A stretch of DNA of 64,000 nt from Rhizobiaceae bacterium. GTDB taxonomy: Bacteria > Pseudomonadota > Alphaproteobacteria > Rhizobiales > Rhizobiaceae. The DNA is taken from positions 477,623 through 541,622 of the forward strand of contig JAEPNK010000001.1 in assembly GCA_017643495.1 (NCBI GenBank), in the 5' to 3' direction. The notes under the pieces are model-generated. The model was not told the origin of the DNA and ran no database searches. It was given only the letters and a program-made list of their open reading frames with translations. The translations under genes and the position numbers were made by a program. This document shows, one piece after another, positions 16,742-26,941 of this stretch; position 1 is the stretch's first letter; each line of letters begins with the position of its first letter.

Positions 16742-19717
16742 ATGGCAGAGAAAACCTCCAACGAAGAATTTGCCAACACATCTTTTCTCTATGGCGGCAA
16801 TGCCGACTATATCGAGGAGATGCATGCCCGCTATCAGGAAGACCCGTCCTCGCTCAGCGAAGACTGGCGCCAGTTCTTTGGCGAACTGAAGGATGATGCA
16901 GGGGACGTTTTGAAAAACGCCCGGGGCGCATCCTGGGAGCGGGACAATTGGCCAATTCATGCAAATGGCGAACTGGTATCCGCGCTGGACGGAAACTGGG
17001 GTGAAATCGAACGCCATATTGGCGATCGGCTGAAAGCAAAGGCTGATAGCGGCGAGATTGATCTCGACGGCGAACACGTTCAGCGGGCAACGCGTGATTC
17101 CGTTTCAGCCATCATGATGATCCGCGCCTATCGGATGCGTGGGCACCTCCATGCCAATCTCGACCCGCTGGGCATTGCCAGCGAGCATGAGACCTATAAC
17201 GAGCTGCATCCCTCGGCATACGGGTTTACCGAAGCCGATTATGACCGGAAAATCTTCATCGACCACATGCTCGGGCTCGAGTTTGCAACAATTCCGGAAA
17301 TGCTGGAAATCCTGCAAAGAACCTATTGCTCCACCATTGGCATTGAGTTCATGCATATTTCCAACCCGCAGGAAAAGGGCTGGCTTCAGGAGCGCATCGA
17401 AGGGCCCGACAAGGGCATTGCATTCACCATGGAAGGCAAAAAAGCCATCCTGCGAAAACTGATCGAGGCAGAAGGCTTCGAACAGTTTATTGATGTGAAA
17501 TACAAGGGCACAAAACGTTTTGGCCTTGATGGCGGGGAATCGCTGGTACCCGCACTGGAACAAATCATCAAGCGTGGTGGCCAGATGGGAATGAAGGAAA
17601 TCATTCTCGGCATGGCCCACCGCGGCCGCCTTAATGTTCTGGCCAACGTGATGGGCAAGCCCCATCGCGCCATCTTCCACGAATTCAAGGGCGGCTCCTT
17701 CAAGCCGGACGAAGTGGAAGGCTCCGGCGACGTGAAATATCATCTTGGCGCCTCATCCGATCGTGAATTTGACGGCAATGAAGTGCACTTGTCGCTTACT
17801 GCCAACCCCTCACACCTTGAAATTGTGAACCCGGTTGTTCTGGGAAAGGCACGCGCCAAACAGGACAAGTTCGAGGAAAAGAACGAACGGGGCTCAAGGC
17901 CGCGTGACACAGTAATGCCTCTGCTTCTTCATGGCGATGCAGCCTTTGCGGGGCAGGGCGTGGTTGCCGAATGCTTCGGTCTTTCCGGCCTGAAAGGACA
18001 TCGCACCGGCGGCTCGGTCCATTTCATCATCAACAACCAGATCGGCTTCACCACCAATCCGCGTTTCTCGCGTTCTTCGCCCTATCCGTCGGATGTTGCG
18101 AAAATGATCGAGGCACCGATTTTCCATGTGAACGGTGATGACCCTGAAGCGGTAACCTTCGCCGCGAAAGTGGCAACCGAGTTCAGGCAGCTGTTCCACA
18201 AGCCGGTCATCATCGACATGTTCTGCTATCGCCGGTTTGGCCACAATGAAGGCGATGAACCGGCCTTTACCCAGCCGAAAATGTACAAGGCCATTCGTTC
18301 ACACCCCACGACCTGCAAGATCTACAGTGACAAACTGATCGAGCAGGGTGTGATCAGCCAGGAAGATTACGAAGCCATGCGCAGTGAATGGCGCTCTTTC
18401 CTGGAAGATGAGTTCGAGGCAGGTCAGAGCTACAAGCCAAACCGGGCAGACTGGCTTGATGGTGCCTGGTCCGGTCTGAAGGAAGCCGATAACGAGGACG
18501 AGCGACGCCGCGGAAACACCGCCGTTTCACAGGAATACCTGGAAGAGATCGGTCGCAAAATCACAACCGTTCCCGAAGGGTTTACTGCCCACAAGACAAT
18601 CAAGCGGCTCATGGATACGCGCCGCAAGATGATTGATACGGGTGAAAACATCGACTGGGGCATGGGCGAGGCTTTGGCCTTCGGCACAATGGTGGCAGAC
18701 GGGCATTACGTTCGCCTGTCCGGTCAGGATGTCGAACGCGGCACCTTTTCCCAACGCCACTCCGTTCTCTATGACCAGGAAACCGAAGAACGCTACACGC
18801 CGCTCAACAACATTGCTCCGGACCAGGAAGAGTATGATGTCATCAACTCCATGCTCTCCGAGGAAGCCGTGCTTGGCTATGAATACGGCTACTCGCTGAC
18901 CCGGCCGAATGCGCTGACAATCTGGGAAGGCCAGTTCGGCGATTTCGTCAATGGTGCGCAAGTCGTGATCGACCAGTTCATTTCATCAGGCGAAAGCAAA
19001 TGGCTCCGCATGTCCGGCCTGGTCATGTTGCTGCCGCACGGCTATGAAGGTCAGGGGCCCGAGCACTCATCCGCCCGGCCGGAACGTTTCCTGCAGCTAT
19101 GTGCACAGGACAACATGCAGGTTGCCAATTGCACCACGCCAGCCAACTACTACCATATCCTGCGCAGGCAATTGAGTCGGGACTTCCGGAAACCCCTGGT
19201 CCTGTTTACCCCAAAATCACTTCTCAGACACAAGCGGGCAGTGTCGACAATCAGTGACTTCACGGGAGATTCCTCTTTCCACCGTCTCCTGTGGGACGAG
19301 GCCGAAACAGAGACCTACCAGGGACCGAAGCTTGTCGACGACAGGAAAATCCGCCGGGTCATCCTGTGTTCGGGCAAGGTTTACTACGATCTGCTTGATG
19401 AACGGGAAAAACGGGAAATCGATGATATTTACCTGCTGCGCATAGAACAGCTTTACCCCTTCCCGGCCAAGGCCCTGATCACGGAACTCAGCCGCTTCAA
19501 GAACGCGGAATGGGTATGGTGTCAGGAAGAGCCCAAGAACATGGGTTACTGGTCCTTTATCGAACCTTATCTTGAATGGGTATTTGCACATATTGAAGCA
19601 AAACACCCCCGCGCAAGATATGCAGGCCGCCCTGCGGCAGCATCACCAGCCACAGGCCTCATGTCCAAGCACCTGCAGGAACTTGAAGCCTTCCTTGAAG
19701 ACGCTCTCGGCGGTTAG
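16742..19717 (+). CDS. sucA: 2-oxoglutarate dehydrogenase E1 component
   Basis: This is the thiamine-diphosphate-dependent subunit that decarboxylates 2-oxoglutarate and passes succinyl to the lipoyl arm of SucB. The 991-residue protein has an N-terminal peptide ([25 protein letters not shown]) that binds the E2 core, then the typical [42 protein letters not shown] and [12 protein letters not shown] motifs, and the C-terminal [21 protein letters not shown] and QEEPKNMG. The ATG at 16742 begins the family N-terminus; upstream codons run into the hairpin. sucC and sucD, usually between mdh and sucA in relatives, are not here. Confidence 0.96.
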   Translation: MAEKTSNEEFANTSFLYGGNADYIEEMHARYQEDPSSLSEDWRQFFGELKDDAGDVLKNARGASWERDNWPIHANGELVSALDGNWGEIERHIGDRLKAKADSGEIDLDGEHVQRATRDSVSAIMMIRAYRMRGHLHANLDPLGIASEHETYNELHPSAYGFTEADYDRKIFIDHMLGLEFATIPEMLEILQRTYCSTIGIEFMHISNPQEKGWLQERIEGPDKGIAFTMEGKKAILRKLIEAEGFEQFIDVKYKGTKRFGLDGGESLVPALEQIIKRGGQMGMKEIILGMAHRGRLNVLANVMGKPHRAIFHEFKGGSFKPDEVEGSGDVKYHLGASSDREFDGNEVHLSLTANPSHLEIVNPVVLGKARAKQDKFEEKNERGSRPRDTVMPLLLHGDAAFAGQGVVAECFGLSGLKGHRTGGSVHFIINNQIGFTTNPRFSRSSPYPSDVAKMIEAPIFHVNGDDPEAVTFAAKVATEFRQLFHKPVIIDMFCYRRFGHNEGDEPAFTQPKMYKAIRSHPTTCKIYSDKLIEQGVISQEDYEAMRSEWRSFLEDEFEAGQSYKPNRADWLDGAWSGLKEADNEDERRRGNTAVSQEYLEEIGRKITTVPEGFTAHKTIKRLMDTRRKMIDTGENIDWGMGEALAFGTMVADGHYVRLSGQDVERGTFSQRHSVLYDQETEERYTPLNNIAPDQEEYDVINSMLSEEAVLGYEYGYSLTRPNALTIWEGQFGDFVNGAQVVIDQFISSGESKWLRMSGLVMLLPHGYEGQGPEHSSARPERFLQLCAQDNMQVANCTTPANYYHILRRQLSRDFRKPLVLFTPKSLLRHKRAVSTISDFTGDSSFHRLLWDEAETETYQGPKLVDDRKIRRVILCSGKVYYDLLDEREKREIDDIYLLRIEQLYPFPAKALITELSRFKNAEWVWCQEEPKNMGYWSFIEPYLEWVFAHIEAKHPRARYAGRPAAASPATGLMSKHLQELEAFLEDALGG

Positions 19718-19770
19718 GACCGACCGGAACCCAAGAACACCATCCATTCAAAAGCGGAAGAGAACATCAA

Positions 19771-21279
19771 ATGTCAGGCGAAATTCGGGTACCAACCCTT
19801 GGCGAATCCGTCACTGAAGCAACAGTGGGCCAGTGGCTCAAGAAACCCGGCGATGAGGTTTCCGCCGATGAACCGGTTGTTGAGCTGGAAACCGACAAGG
19901 TCTCTGTTGAAGTACCGGCACCTCAGGCTGGTGTGTTGGGCGACATCGCCGTCAAGGAAGGTGAAACCGTCGAGGTCGGAGCACTTCTCGGTATGATTGG
20001 TGAAGGTTCCGGAAACGCCAAAAAGGCTGAATCTGCCTCTGGCGACACACCCCCATCACCTGCCCCGCAATCCGCCGACACTTCCGGGGGAACAGGAAAA
20101 ATTGTCGATATTCCGGTTCCCAGTGGCGGCGAATCCGTAACCGAAGCCGGTGTCGGCGAATGGTTCAAGAAAGTGGGTGATGCAGTTGCCGTGGATGAAG
20201 CCCTGGTTGAACTGGAAACCGACAAGGCGGCACAGGAAGTCATGTCTCCGGTTGCCGGTGTGGTAAAGGAAATCGTTGCGGAAACCGGCGATACGGTTGA
20301 AGTCGGTGCAATTCTGGCCCGCATTGAGGAAGGCGGCACTGCAAGCGCAACGCCACCCGCAAAGACAGAAGAGCCCAAGGGCAAATCGCAAGGTGACGGC
20401 AACATGCCACCTTCCCCTGCGGCACAGAAAATACTGGCTGAAAAGGGGATTGATCCGGCATCTGTTGAGGGAAGCGGCAAACGTGGCCAGGTACTCAAGC
20501 ACGATGCTCAGGCAGCAAGAACCCCAACTGCATCCGAGGCAGCTCCGGCGGCTTCCGCAAGAACCATTCCGGATGACAAGCCTCGTGAGGAGCGGGTGAA
20601 AATGACCCGCCTGCGCCAGACCATAGCGCGCCGCCTAAAGGATGCACAAAATACCGCAGCCATGCTGACCACCTTCAACGAGGTGGACATGACAGCTGTC
20701 ATGGAAATGCGCAAGAAATACAAGGAACTGTTCGAGAAGAAACACGGTGTCAAACTTGGCTTCATGGGCTTCTTCACGAAAGCGGTTTGTCATGCGCTCG
20801 CCGAAATTCCGGCAGTCAACGCAGAAATCGATGGCAACGAGATCGTTTATAAAAATTTCTGCCACATTGGCGTAGCTGTCGGCACTGACAAGGGGTTGGT
20901 TGTGCCTGTAGTGCGCGATGCAGACCAGATGTCGATTGCAGAAGTCGAGAAGGAAATTGGCAATCTCGGACGCAAGGCCCGCGATGGAGACCTTTCCATG
21001 GCAGACATGCAAGGTGGAACCTTCACCATCTCAAATGGCGGTGTCTACGGCTCCCTGATGTCAACACCCATTCTCAATGCCCCTCAATCCGGTATTCTTG
21101 GCATGCACAAGATTGACCAGCGCCCGGTAGTCGTGGACGGAGAAATTACGATCCGTCCCATGATGTATCTTGCCCTTTCCTACGATCACCGTATCGTGGA
21201 CGGCAAAGAGGCTGTTACTTTCCTGGTGCGCGTAAAGGAAAGCCTCGAAGATCCGGAAAGGCTGGTACTGGATCTCTGA
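19771..21279 (+). CDS. sucB: Dihydrolipoyllysine succinyltransferase (E2 of 2-oxoglutarate dehydrogenase) with two lipoyl domains
   Basis: This is the core of the complex and transfers succinyl from its lipoyl arm to CoA. The 502-residue protein has two tandem lipoyl domains, with target lysines in ETDKVSVEV (K43) and ETDKAAQEV (K152), joined by Ala/Pro-rich linkers. A subunit-binding domain follows ([34 protein letters not shown]), then the acyltransferase domain ending [12 protein letters not shown] with the catalytic His. Most SucB proteins have one lipoyl domain (~400-420 residues), so the extra copy explains the length. It follows sucA by 53 bases. Confidence 0.95.
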   Translation: MSGEIRVPTLGESVTEATVGQWLKKPGDEVSADEPVVELETDKVSVEVPAPQAGVLGDIAVKEGETVEVGALLGMIGEGSGNAKKAESASGDTPPSPAPQSADTSGGTGKIVDIPVPSGGESVTEAGVGEWFKKVGDAVAVDEALVELETDKAAQEVMSPVAGVVKEIVAETGDTVEVGAILARIEEGGTASATPPAKTEEPKGKSQGDGNMPPSPAAQKILAEKGIDPASVEGSGKRGQVLKHDAQAARTPTASEAAPAASARTIPDDKPREERVKMTRLRQTIARRLKDAQNTAAMLTTFNEVDMTAVMEMRKKYKELFEKKHGVKLGFMGFFTKAVCHALAEIPAVNAEIDGNEIVYKNFCHIGVAVGTDKGLVVPVVRDADQMSIAEVEKEIGNLGRKARDGDLSMADMQGGTFTISNGGVYGSLMSTPILNAPQSGILGMHKIDQRPVVVDGEITIRPMMYLALSYDHRIVDGKEAVTFLVRVKESLEDPERLVLDL

Positions 21280-21322
21280 CAGGCAAAATCAAACCACAGC
21301 AAACTGACCCGGAGAAACCACC

Positions 21323-21736
21323 ATGTCCATTGAACTGCAATATCTGATATTCGCTGTCTTTCTGGTTATTATCCAGATGGTGTTGCAGTCCACGGCCGGA
21401 ATGTTTGCCAATGGACTGATGGGCGCAGCCGGCTCGCGGGACGACGAGGTACTGACCACGGGTATAGGCGGGCGCTTTGAGCGTGCCTATTACAACATGC
21501 TGGAAACATTTCCGGTTTTCGCAAGTCTGGTTCTGATTACCGAAGTTGCGGTTTCAGCAGGCATGATGGAACGCAGCACCCTGGCCATAACAGCCGTACA
21601 ACTCTATTTCTGGGGCCGTGTTGTCTACGTCCCGCTATACGTCATCGCCATTCCCTTTCTTCGGACAATCGCATGGCTGGTTTCAATGGTGGGCATCATC
21701 ATGCTGGCATGGCCGTTGCTTGGTCTGGTGACATGA
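21323..21736 (+). CDS. MAPEG family membrane protein
   Basis: The 137-residue protein has four membrane helices, with a GGRFERAYYNMLETFPVFASLVLI segment containing the ERAxxNxxE motif of the MAPEG family (membrane-associated eicosanoid and glutathione metabolism). Bacterial members are mostly uncharacterised, and some are microsomal-type glutathione transferases. It sits between sucB and lpd and its stop overlaps the next gene by four bases (ATGA), so it is cotranscribed with the 2-oxoglutarate dehydrogenase genes. A link to lipoyl or redox chemistry is only suggested by position. Confidence 0.85.
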   Translation: MSIELQYLIFAVFLVIIQMVLQSTAGMFANGLMGAAGSRDDEVLTTGIGGRFERAYYNMLETFPVFASLVLITEVAVSAGMMERSTLAITAVQLYFWGRVVYVPLYVIAIPFLRTIAWLVSMVGIIMLAWPLLGLVT

Positions 21737-22485
21737 CCGACATGAACAGGGTTTGCATCATAACAGGCGGCAGCCGGGGTATAGGCGCAGCTTGTGCGCG
21801 GCTGGCAGCAAAGGCTGGCTATGCCGTATGCTTTTCCTATATATCCAACCCGGACGCTGCCAGTGCTGTCGTGGCCGATATTGAGAAAGCCGGCATGCCT
21901 GCCAAGGCAATCCGTGCTGATGTCGCGCATGAAGAGGACATTCTGGCACTGTTTGATGCAGCAGCCGAAATGGGCTCGCTGAAAGGCCTGATCAACAATG
22001 CCGGCATTGTTGCCGAAGCACAGGACGTTGCCGATTATACCCGGGAACGTCTTGAAAAAATGGTGGCCATTAATCTGGTCGGCGCCATTCTTTGCGCCCG
22101 CGAGGCAGTCCGGAGAATGTCGACAAAACGTGGCGGTAATGGTGGCAGTATTGTCAACCTGTCTTCTGCCGCAGCCTATCTCGCAGCCCCGAGCCAGTAT
22201 GTGGATTACGCAGCGACAAAAGCGGCAATAGATACGTTCACCAAGGGTCTCGCGCTTGAGGTGGCTGACGAAGGTATTCGTGTGAACGCAGTTCGTCCCG
22301 GCCTGATTGAAACCGACATCCATGCAAGTGGCGGACAACCTGACCGGGTTGAGAAGCTGCAACACCTGGTACCCATGAAGCGCGGCGGCACGGCCGATGA
22401 GGTTGCCAGGGGGATTTTGTGGCTTATGAGCGAAGAAGCCTCCTATGTCACAGGCGACTCGATGAATATAACGGGAGGCAGATAA
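21733..22485 (+). CDS. SDR family oxidoreductase (glucose/ribitol-type)
   Basis: This 250-residue classical short-chain dehydrogenase has TGGSRGIGAAC cofactor loop, DV and NNAGIV motifs, serine in VNLSSAAAYL, and YVDYAATKAAID giving the Tyr-x-x-x-Lys catalytic pair. VNAVRPGLIETD and an SxxxYVTGDSMNITGG C-terminus match NAD(P)-dependent SDRs related to FabG. The substrate is unknown. The start is the ATG at 21733, which overlaps the MAPEG stop; the longer upstream frame is shadow. It is followed without a gap by the next gene, so it is within the suc transcript. Confidence 0.88.
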   Translation: MTDMNRVCIITGGSRGIGAACARLAAKAGYAVCFSYISNPDAASAVVADIEKAGMPAKAIRADVAHEEDILALFDAAAEMGSLKGLINNAGIVAEAQDVADYTRERLEKMVAINLVGAILCAREAVRRMSTKRGGNGGSIVNLSSAAAYLAAPSQYVDYAATKAAIDTFTKGLALEVADEGIRVNAVRPGLIETDIHASGGQPDRVEKLQHLVPMKRGGTADEVARGILWLMSEEASYVTGDSMNITGGR

Positions 22486-22866
22486 ATGGGCCGGCTAAAC
22501 ATCATTCTGGTTTTTGTTTCGCTCTTGTGGCCAGCGACCGCGCTGGTGATGGCACCGCAGGTGCAGGCCCAGGTGAAACAGGAAGTTTCTGCGGCATCGC
22601 TTGCAGGCAGTTACGATGTTCGCGGCCGCAACCCTGATGGCTCGGCATATTCCGGCGCATTGGAAATAGCCGTTATCGACAACGTGGCAAATTTCACATG
22701 GAACGTTGGAAATCGGGTTTACAAGGGGCAGGGCAGTTTCGTGGGAAATGTTCTGGTCGTGAACTGGGGCAATTCTGCACCTGTGATCTACACAATAGAT
22801 CTGGACGGCAACCTTTCAGGCACCTGGAGTAATGGCCAGGCAAGTGAACGGCTGACCAGAAAATAA
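22486..22866 (+). CDS. Small exported protein of unknown function (suc cluster)
   Basis: The 126-residue protein starts directly after the SDR stop. It has a signal peptide (hydrophobic residues 5-20, cleavage near QVQAQ). The mature ~95 residues read as a small beta-barrel: SLAGSYDVRGRNPDGSAYSGALEI, then NFTWNVGNRVYKGQG, LVVNWGNSAPVIYTIDLDGNLSGTWSNGQASERL. I recall similar Hyphomicrobiales proteins, sometimes labelled fibronectin-binding without clear support. No enzymatic residues stand out. It is probably periplasmic and cotranscribed with sucB-MAPEG-SDR and lpd. Confidence 0.75.
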   Translation: MGRLNIILVFVSLLWPATALVMAPQVQAQVKQEVSAASLAGSYDVRGRNPDGSAYSGALEIAVIDNVANFTWNVGNRVYKGQGSFVGNVLVVNWGNSAPVIYTIDLDGNLSGTWSNGQASERLTRK

Positions 22867-22889
22867 CGAACCAGACGGGAGTACTGGAT

Positions 22890-24290
22890 ATGGAATATGA
22901 CGTCGTAATAATTGGCTCCGGCCCGGGGGGCTATGTTTGCGCGATCAAATGCGGACAATTGGGATTGAAAACCGCCATTATCGAAAAGAATCCTACCTTT
23001 GGCGGCACCTGTCTGAACATCGGATGCATACCCTCCAAGGCGCTGCTTCATGCATCGGAAATGTTTGCCGAAGCTGAACACGGCCTTGAGGAATTTGGTG
23101 TTGAAGTAGGCAAGACCAAACTCAACCTCAAAAAAATGATGGAACACAAGGACAAGACCGTTAAGGCAAATGTCGACGGCGTTGAGTTTCTGCTCAAGAA
23201 GAACAAGGTGGATACCTATATCGGCACCGGCAGCATCCCTTCTGCGGGCAAGGTGACGGTTACGAATGACAAGGGAAAGACAGAAGAACTCGCGACCAAA
23301 AACATCGTGATTGCCACCGGGTCGGACATTGCCGGCGTACCCGGACTTGATATCGACATCGACGAGAAAACCATTGTTTCCTCGACAGGCGCACTGGAAC
23401 TTTCACAGGTTCCGAAAAAAATGATCGTTGTTGGCGGCGGTGTCATCGGCCTGGAAATGGGATCGGTATGGAACCGCCTTGGCGCGGAAGTCACGGTCGT
23501 TGAATATCTCGACAAGATTCTCGGCCCGATGGACAAGGACGTTTCCAAGCAATTTCAGCGAATGCTTGGAAAACAGGGCATGAAATTCCATCTCTCGTCA
23601 AAAGTCACCGGCGTATCAAAAACCGGCAAGGGAGCTTCTGTTACATTCGAACCTGTAAAGGGTGGTGACGAACAGACACTTGAAGCCGATATTGTTCTCA
23701 TTTCCACCGGTCGTCGCCCCTATACGGACGGGCTCGGCCTTGAAAAACTGGGTCTCGATATGGACAAGGGCCGCGTCAAAACCAGTCACTGGAAAACCAG
23801 CATGGACGGTATCTGGGCAATTGGCGATGTAACCGACGGACCAATGCTCGCCCACAAGGCGGAAGATGAAGGTGTCGCAGTGGCCGAATCCATCGCCGGT
23901 CAGGCCGGGCATGTAAATTATGATGTCATTCCCGGTGTGGTCTACACCATGCCTGAAGTGGCAAGTGTGGGGAAAACCGAAGAAGAGCTCAAGGAGGCTG
24001 GCGTAAGCTATGCTTCCGGAAAGTTCCCGTTCAGTGCCAATGGACGGGCACGGGCCATGAACCAGACGGACGGGTTCGTGAAATTTCTTGCTGACAAGGA
24101 AACCGATCGGGTACTTGGTGTTCACATTGTCGGTTTTGGCGCCGGTGACATGATCCATGAAGCAGCCGTCCTGATGGAATTTGGTGGCTCATCAGAGGAT
24201 CTGGCCCGTACTTGCCACGCTCACCCGACCCTGTCGGAAGTTGTACGGGAGGCGGCGCTTGCGACTTTTTCAAAACCGCTTCACATGTAA
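22890..24290 (+). CDS. lpd: Dihydrolipoyl dehydrogenase (E3)
   Basis: This FAD enzyme reoxidises the dihydrolipoyl arms of the 2-oxoglutarate (and possibly pyruvate) dehydrogenase complex with NAD+. The 466-residue protein has the FAD loop GSGPGGYVCAIKC, the redox disulfide CLNIGCIPSK (C41/C46), the NAD-binding VGGGVIGLEMGSVW, the AIGDV...AHKAEDEG FAD site, and HAHPTLSEVVREAAL with the catalytic His-Glu pair at the dimer interface. The ATG at 22890 follows GGGAG. As part of mdh-suc-lpd, it is best assigned to 2-oxoglutarate dehydrogenase. Confidence 0.95.
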   Translation: MEYDVVIIGSGPGGYVCAIKCGQLGLKTAIIEKNPTFGGTCLNIGCIPSKALLHASEMFAEAEHGLEEFGVEVGKTKLNLKKMMEHKDKTVKANVDGVEFLLKKNKVDTYIGTGSIPSAGKVTVTNDKGKTEELATKNIVIATGSDIAGVPGLDIDIDEKTIVSSTGALELSQVPKKMIVVGGGVIGLEMGSVWNRLGAEVTVVEYLDKILGPMDKDVSKQFQRMLGKQGMKFHLSSKVTGVSKTGKGASVTFEPVKGGDEQTLEADIVLISTGRRPYTDGLGLEKLGLDMDKGRVKTSHWKTSMDGIWAIGDVTDGPMLAHKAEDEGVAVAESIAGQAGHVNYDVIPGVVYTMPEVASVGKTEEELKEAGVSYASGKFPFSANGRARAMNQTDGFVKFLADKETDRVLGVHIVGFGAGDMIHEAAVLMEFGGSSEDLARTCHAHPTLSEVVREAALATFSKPLHM

Positions 24291-24352
24291 CCATCATCAG
24301 CCAGTTTCCAGAAATCCGTTGAATTTTCCCTTGCCAAAACTAGATAGGCAGC

Positions 24353-24829
24353 ATGCTTGAAGCACTGAAAAACTTCATCCGGGACGCAATCGAGACTCCG
24401 GAACCGGAAACCTTTCTGCATGACCGCAAGCAGCTCGCAGAAGCTGCCCTCATGTATCATGTCATCGCAGTGGATGGGGTTGTTCGTGAAAATGAACGAA
24501 TACGGCTCGCGGAGATTCTGGGCAACCAGTTTGAACTCGCGGAAAACCAGCTTCAAAACCTGCTGAGTGAAGCAAAAGAGGCCGAGCAGGAAGCAATTGA
24601 CCTTTATGCATTCACAAGCGTACTCAAACGTGGCCTGTCTTATGAAGACCGAACCTCAATCATCGAGAATTTGTGGGAAATGGTTTTCGCAGATGGTGTA
24701 ATCCACGAACTTGAAGACAATGTTGTCTGGCGGGTTGCGGAGCTTCTTGGCGTCGATTCCCGTGATCGAATGCTGTTGAAGCAAAGTGTGTGGAAACGGC
24801 AGAACAAGGAAGAAGAAAGCCCATCTTGA
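24353..24829 (+). CDS. TerB family (tellurite-resistance TerB-like) protein
   Basis: The 158-residue all-helical soluble protein has two internal helical repeats: AALMYHVIAVDGVVRENERIRLAEIL and ENLWEMVFADGVIHELEDNVVWRVAELLGV. Both carry the acidic D-G-x-(V/I)-x-E-x-E pattern of TerB, which can bind metal. Its role is not known; TerB-like proteins occur in membrane-stress and metal contexts. It overlaps the next gene by four bases (TTGA), so it is translated together with the amidotransferase. It does not sit with other ter genes, so a tellurite role is not supported. Confidence 0.85.
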   Translation: MLEALKNFIRDAIETPEPETFLHDRKQLAEAALMYHVIAVDGVVRENERIRLAEILGNQFELAENQLQNLLSEAKEAEQEAIDLYAFTSVLKRGLSYEDRTSIIENLWEMVFADGVIHELEDNVVWRVAELLGVDSRDRMLLKQSVWKRQNKEEESPS

Positions 24830-25554
24830 CTGATCTATCCAGCACCAGCCTGAAAAAGCCGCGTATACTGGCAATTCTTCATCAGGAAGGTTCAGTAACC
24901 GGCCGGGTCGGCATGCATCTTGAGCGGATGGGGTATCATATTGTCACCTGCAGGCCGGCCCTCGGCGAACCACTTCCCGAAACATTGGAGCAATATGCCG
25001 GTGCTGTGATGTTTGGCGGGCCGATGAGCGCCAATGACCCGGACGATTTCATCAAACGGGAAATAGACTGGATGGATGTGCCTCTACGGGAAAACAAGCC
25101 GTTCTTCGGTATCTGTCTTGGTGCACAAATACTTTCCAAGCATCTGGGTGGTCATGTCACCGGGCACGAACGCGAGGAGGTGGAAATCGGTTATTATCCA
25201 ATTCGCCCAACCAATGAGGGTGCACAATTGATCGACTGGCCCGGTCATGTTTACCAGTGGCATCGCGAAGGCTTTACCCTGCCAACAGACGCAACCCTTC
25301 TTGCCACGGGCGAGCAATACCCCAACCAGGCATACCGGTATGGAGAAAATGCCTGGGGCGTACAGTTTCATTCCGAAGTCAATCACTGGATGATGAATCG
25401 CTGGACGACAAAGGCATGGAGACGGTTCACCCTGCCAGGCGCGCAGAGCAGGCAAGAACATCTTGAAGGGCGCATCCGCCACGATCCGCCGGTGCGGAAA
25501 TGGCTTGAAGATTTTCTTCACCTGTGGATTGGTAACGCTGGCAAGACCGGTTAA
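24826..25554 (+). CDS. Class I glutamine amidotransferase-like protein
   Basis: The 242-residue protein has the class I amidotransferase triad: nucleophile Cys97 in FFGICLGAQIL, and His and Glu in GVQFHSEV. WHREGF and an HLERMGYHI N-terminal region are seen in the stand-alone GMP-synthase-like GATase group. The synthetase partner and substrate are unknown; some relatives are gamma-glutamyl hydrolases. I chose the TTG at 24826, which overlaps the terB stop and follows a purine-rich GAAGAAGAAAG. A GTG at 24790 is possible but lies within terB with no ribosome site. Confidence 0.82.
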   Translation: MTDLSSTSLKKPRILAILHQEGSVTGRVGMHLERMGYHIVTCRPALGEPLPETLEQYAGAVMFGGPMSANDPDDFIKREIDWMDVPLRENKPFFGICLGAQILSKHLGGHVTGHEREEVEIGYYPIRPTNEGAQLIDWPGHVYQWHREGFTLPTDATLLATGEQYPNQAYRYGENAWGVQFHSEVNHWMMNRWTTKAWRRFTLPGAQSRQEHLEGRIRHDPPVRKWLEDFLHLWIGNAGKTG

Positions 25555-25599
25555 AACATCCACCTTGATAACAGGCCAACAAGCATACAGGAGACATGA

Positions 25600-25893
25600 A
25601 TGACTGCCGTAATCACAACTCTGGTGGCCATACTCGACTTCTATTGGTGGATCGTGGTGATTTCCGCGATCTTTTCCTGGCTGTATGCCTTCAATGTCAT
25701 CAACTCATCAAACCAGTTTGTAAACCAGATCGGCAGCTTCCTGTATGCGATCACCGAACCTGTTTACAGGCCTATTCGGCGCTTCCTGCCGAATCTGGGA
25801 GGAATAGACATTTCGCCAATTATCGTGCTGTTTGCCCTGCTTTTCCTGAGAACACTGATACTGACCAGCCTTGCACCCGCATTGGTGGGCTAG
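25600..25893 (+). CDS. YggT family membrane protein
   Basis: The 97-residue protein has two membrane helices flanking the conserved YggT loop ([33 protein letters not shown]). In many bacteria YggT genes lie near division genes and members have been tied to osmotic or turgor tolerance, but the mechanism is unclear. The ATG at 25600 follows AGGAGA. It lies between the amidotransferase and an exported protein, about 45 bases after the former. Confidence 0.9.
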   Translation: MTAVITTLVAILDFYWWIVVISAIFSWLYAFNVINSSNQFVNQIGSFLYAITEPVYRPIRRFLPNLGGIDISPIIVLFALLFLRTLILTSLAPALVG

Positions 25894-25897
25894 ACTG

Positions 25898-26500
25898 ATG
25901 AAACAGGCGCTCAAAACCCTGCTCGCAGCCGGAATGCTGTTTCTTGCTGCCCCGGTTGCAACAAGTGCGAATCCGCAAAGCGTCTATACAAAACTGGACC
26001 TCGAAAAGGACTGCAAGTTCACGGAAACCCATGAACAGGGCGGTAGGGCAGTATGTACTGGCTATCGCCAATGGCCTGTCCATTTTTCGGAAGGAGATCT
26101 GCGCCAGCAGGTGCGCTACGGCTTTCAGGGGAATATCAAAACCGGGTGGGAGAGTTTCGGCCAATTCAACCGGATCAATGACACGATTGAATGGCGCCTT
26201 GAAAACGGCAAACCCTACGCTACAATTTTGCGCTGGTTCATTGAAAACATGGATCCCGATACGGGTGCGGTAAGCAAGAAATATCTTGGAAACGTCCTCG
26301 TCATCTCATCAGTTGGCACAACTGAAAAGCCCGGGTCATGCATTGTCGGTTATGTAGATGCCCGTGCAAACGGAAATGCAAACCAAATTGCACGTGACGT
26401 GGCCGATACCCTGGTTCGCAAATTCATCTGCGGTCAGGATTTGCCCGCTTTTCATGGTGTTCGGGGCGAGCTTTCAGGAAACCCGACATCCCTTCGCTGA
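25898..26500 (+). CDS. Exported protein of unknown function
   Basis: The 200-residue protein has a clear signal peptide (MKQALKTLLAAGMLFLAAPVATSA). The mature part contains four cysteines (DLEKDCKF, AVCTGY, GSCIVGY, KFICGQD), suggesting two disulfides in the periplasm, and a W-rich central region (GWESFGQFNRINDTIEWRLENGKPYATILRWFIEN). I do not recognise a family with certainty; similar exported proteins occur next to YggT in Hyphomicrobiales. It starts five bases after yggT. Its 3' end overlaps the convergent DUF6314 gene by 49 bases. Confidence 0.75.
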   Translation: MKQALKTLLAAGMLFLAAPVATSANPQSVYTKLDLEKDCKFTETHEQGGRAVCTGYRQWPVHFSEGDLRQQVRYGFQGNIKTGWESFGQFNRINDTIEWRLENGKPYATILRWFIENMDPDTGAVSKKYLGNVLVISSVGTTEKPGSCIVGYVDARANGNANQIARDVADTLVRKFICGQDLPAFHGVRGELSGNPTSLR

Positions 26501-26916
26501 TAAACCGCTTCCATTTGGTAAGACTTCGCCGGGCCACGTACATGATGCTGGATCGACAGGCGATTGCCTGAAAATTCATACCAGCCCTCATAGACATCAT
26601 CTCCACAAAGGTGCGATGCGCAACCATTCCAGCTTCCGCTGCCCCCTGACAAATTGACACCATGATAAAGGCGTCTGGGGGTTTCAGGGTAAAAAATCTT
26701 CAGGGTTGCAGGCAATTCGAGAGACCAAACCCAAATCCGGCTCGCGGAAAAAACCTCTCCGCTCCCCAGGCGCATGACGCCCTTTTCCTGTAATTTCAGG
26801 CAATCATCCTGATCTCTGGTGAAAATTCCGGTGCCATGAAAATCGGAACCGTCAGAAATCTTGCGCATCAGGTTCCACTCCCCTTCAAGAGAGCAGAACC
26901 ACCCGACAAGATTCAT
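26452..26916 (-). CDS. DUF6314 family protein
   Basis: The 154-residue soluble protein opens with a FCSLEGEWNLMRKI segment. FHGTGIFT, RIWVWSLE, ATLKIFYPETPRRLYHGVNL, CGDDVYEGWYEF and VRGPAKSYQMEAVYQRR follow, which is the pattern I associate with DUF6314, a lipocalin-like barrel of unknown function. The start could be ATG 26916 or GTG 26928; neither has a clear ribosome site and I prefer the ATG. It lies about 25 bases after leuB on the same strand and may ride on the leu transcript. It overlaps the end of the convergent exported-protein gene. Confidence 0.7.
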   Translation of the reverse strand: MNLVGWFCSLEGEWNLMRKISDGSDFHGTGIFTRDQDDCLKLQEKGVMRLGSGEVFSASRIWVWSLELPATLKIFYPETPRRLYHGVNLSGGSGSWNGCASHLCGDDVYEGWYEFSGNRLSIQHHVRGPAKSYQMEAVYQRRDVGFPESSPRTP

Positions 26917-26941
26917 TCTGTCATTCACCCAAACCCGTCAT

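Noticed and set aside
17105-17743. 212-codon open frame antisense to sucA
   Set aside because: Lies entirely in sucA, with no domain or ribosome site.
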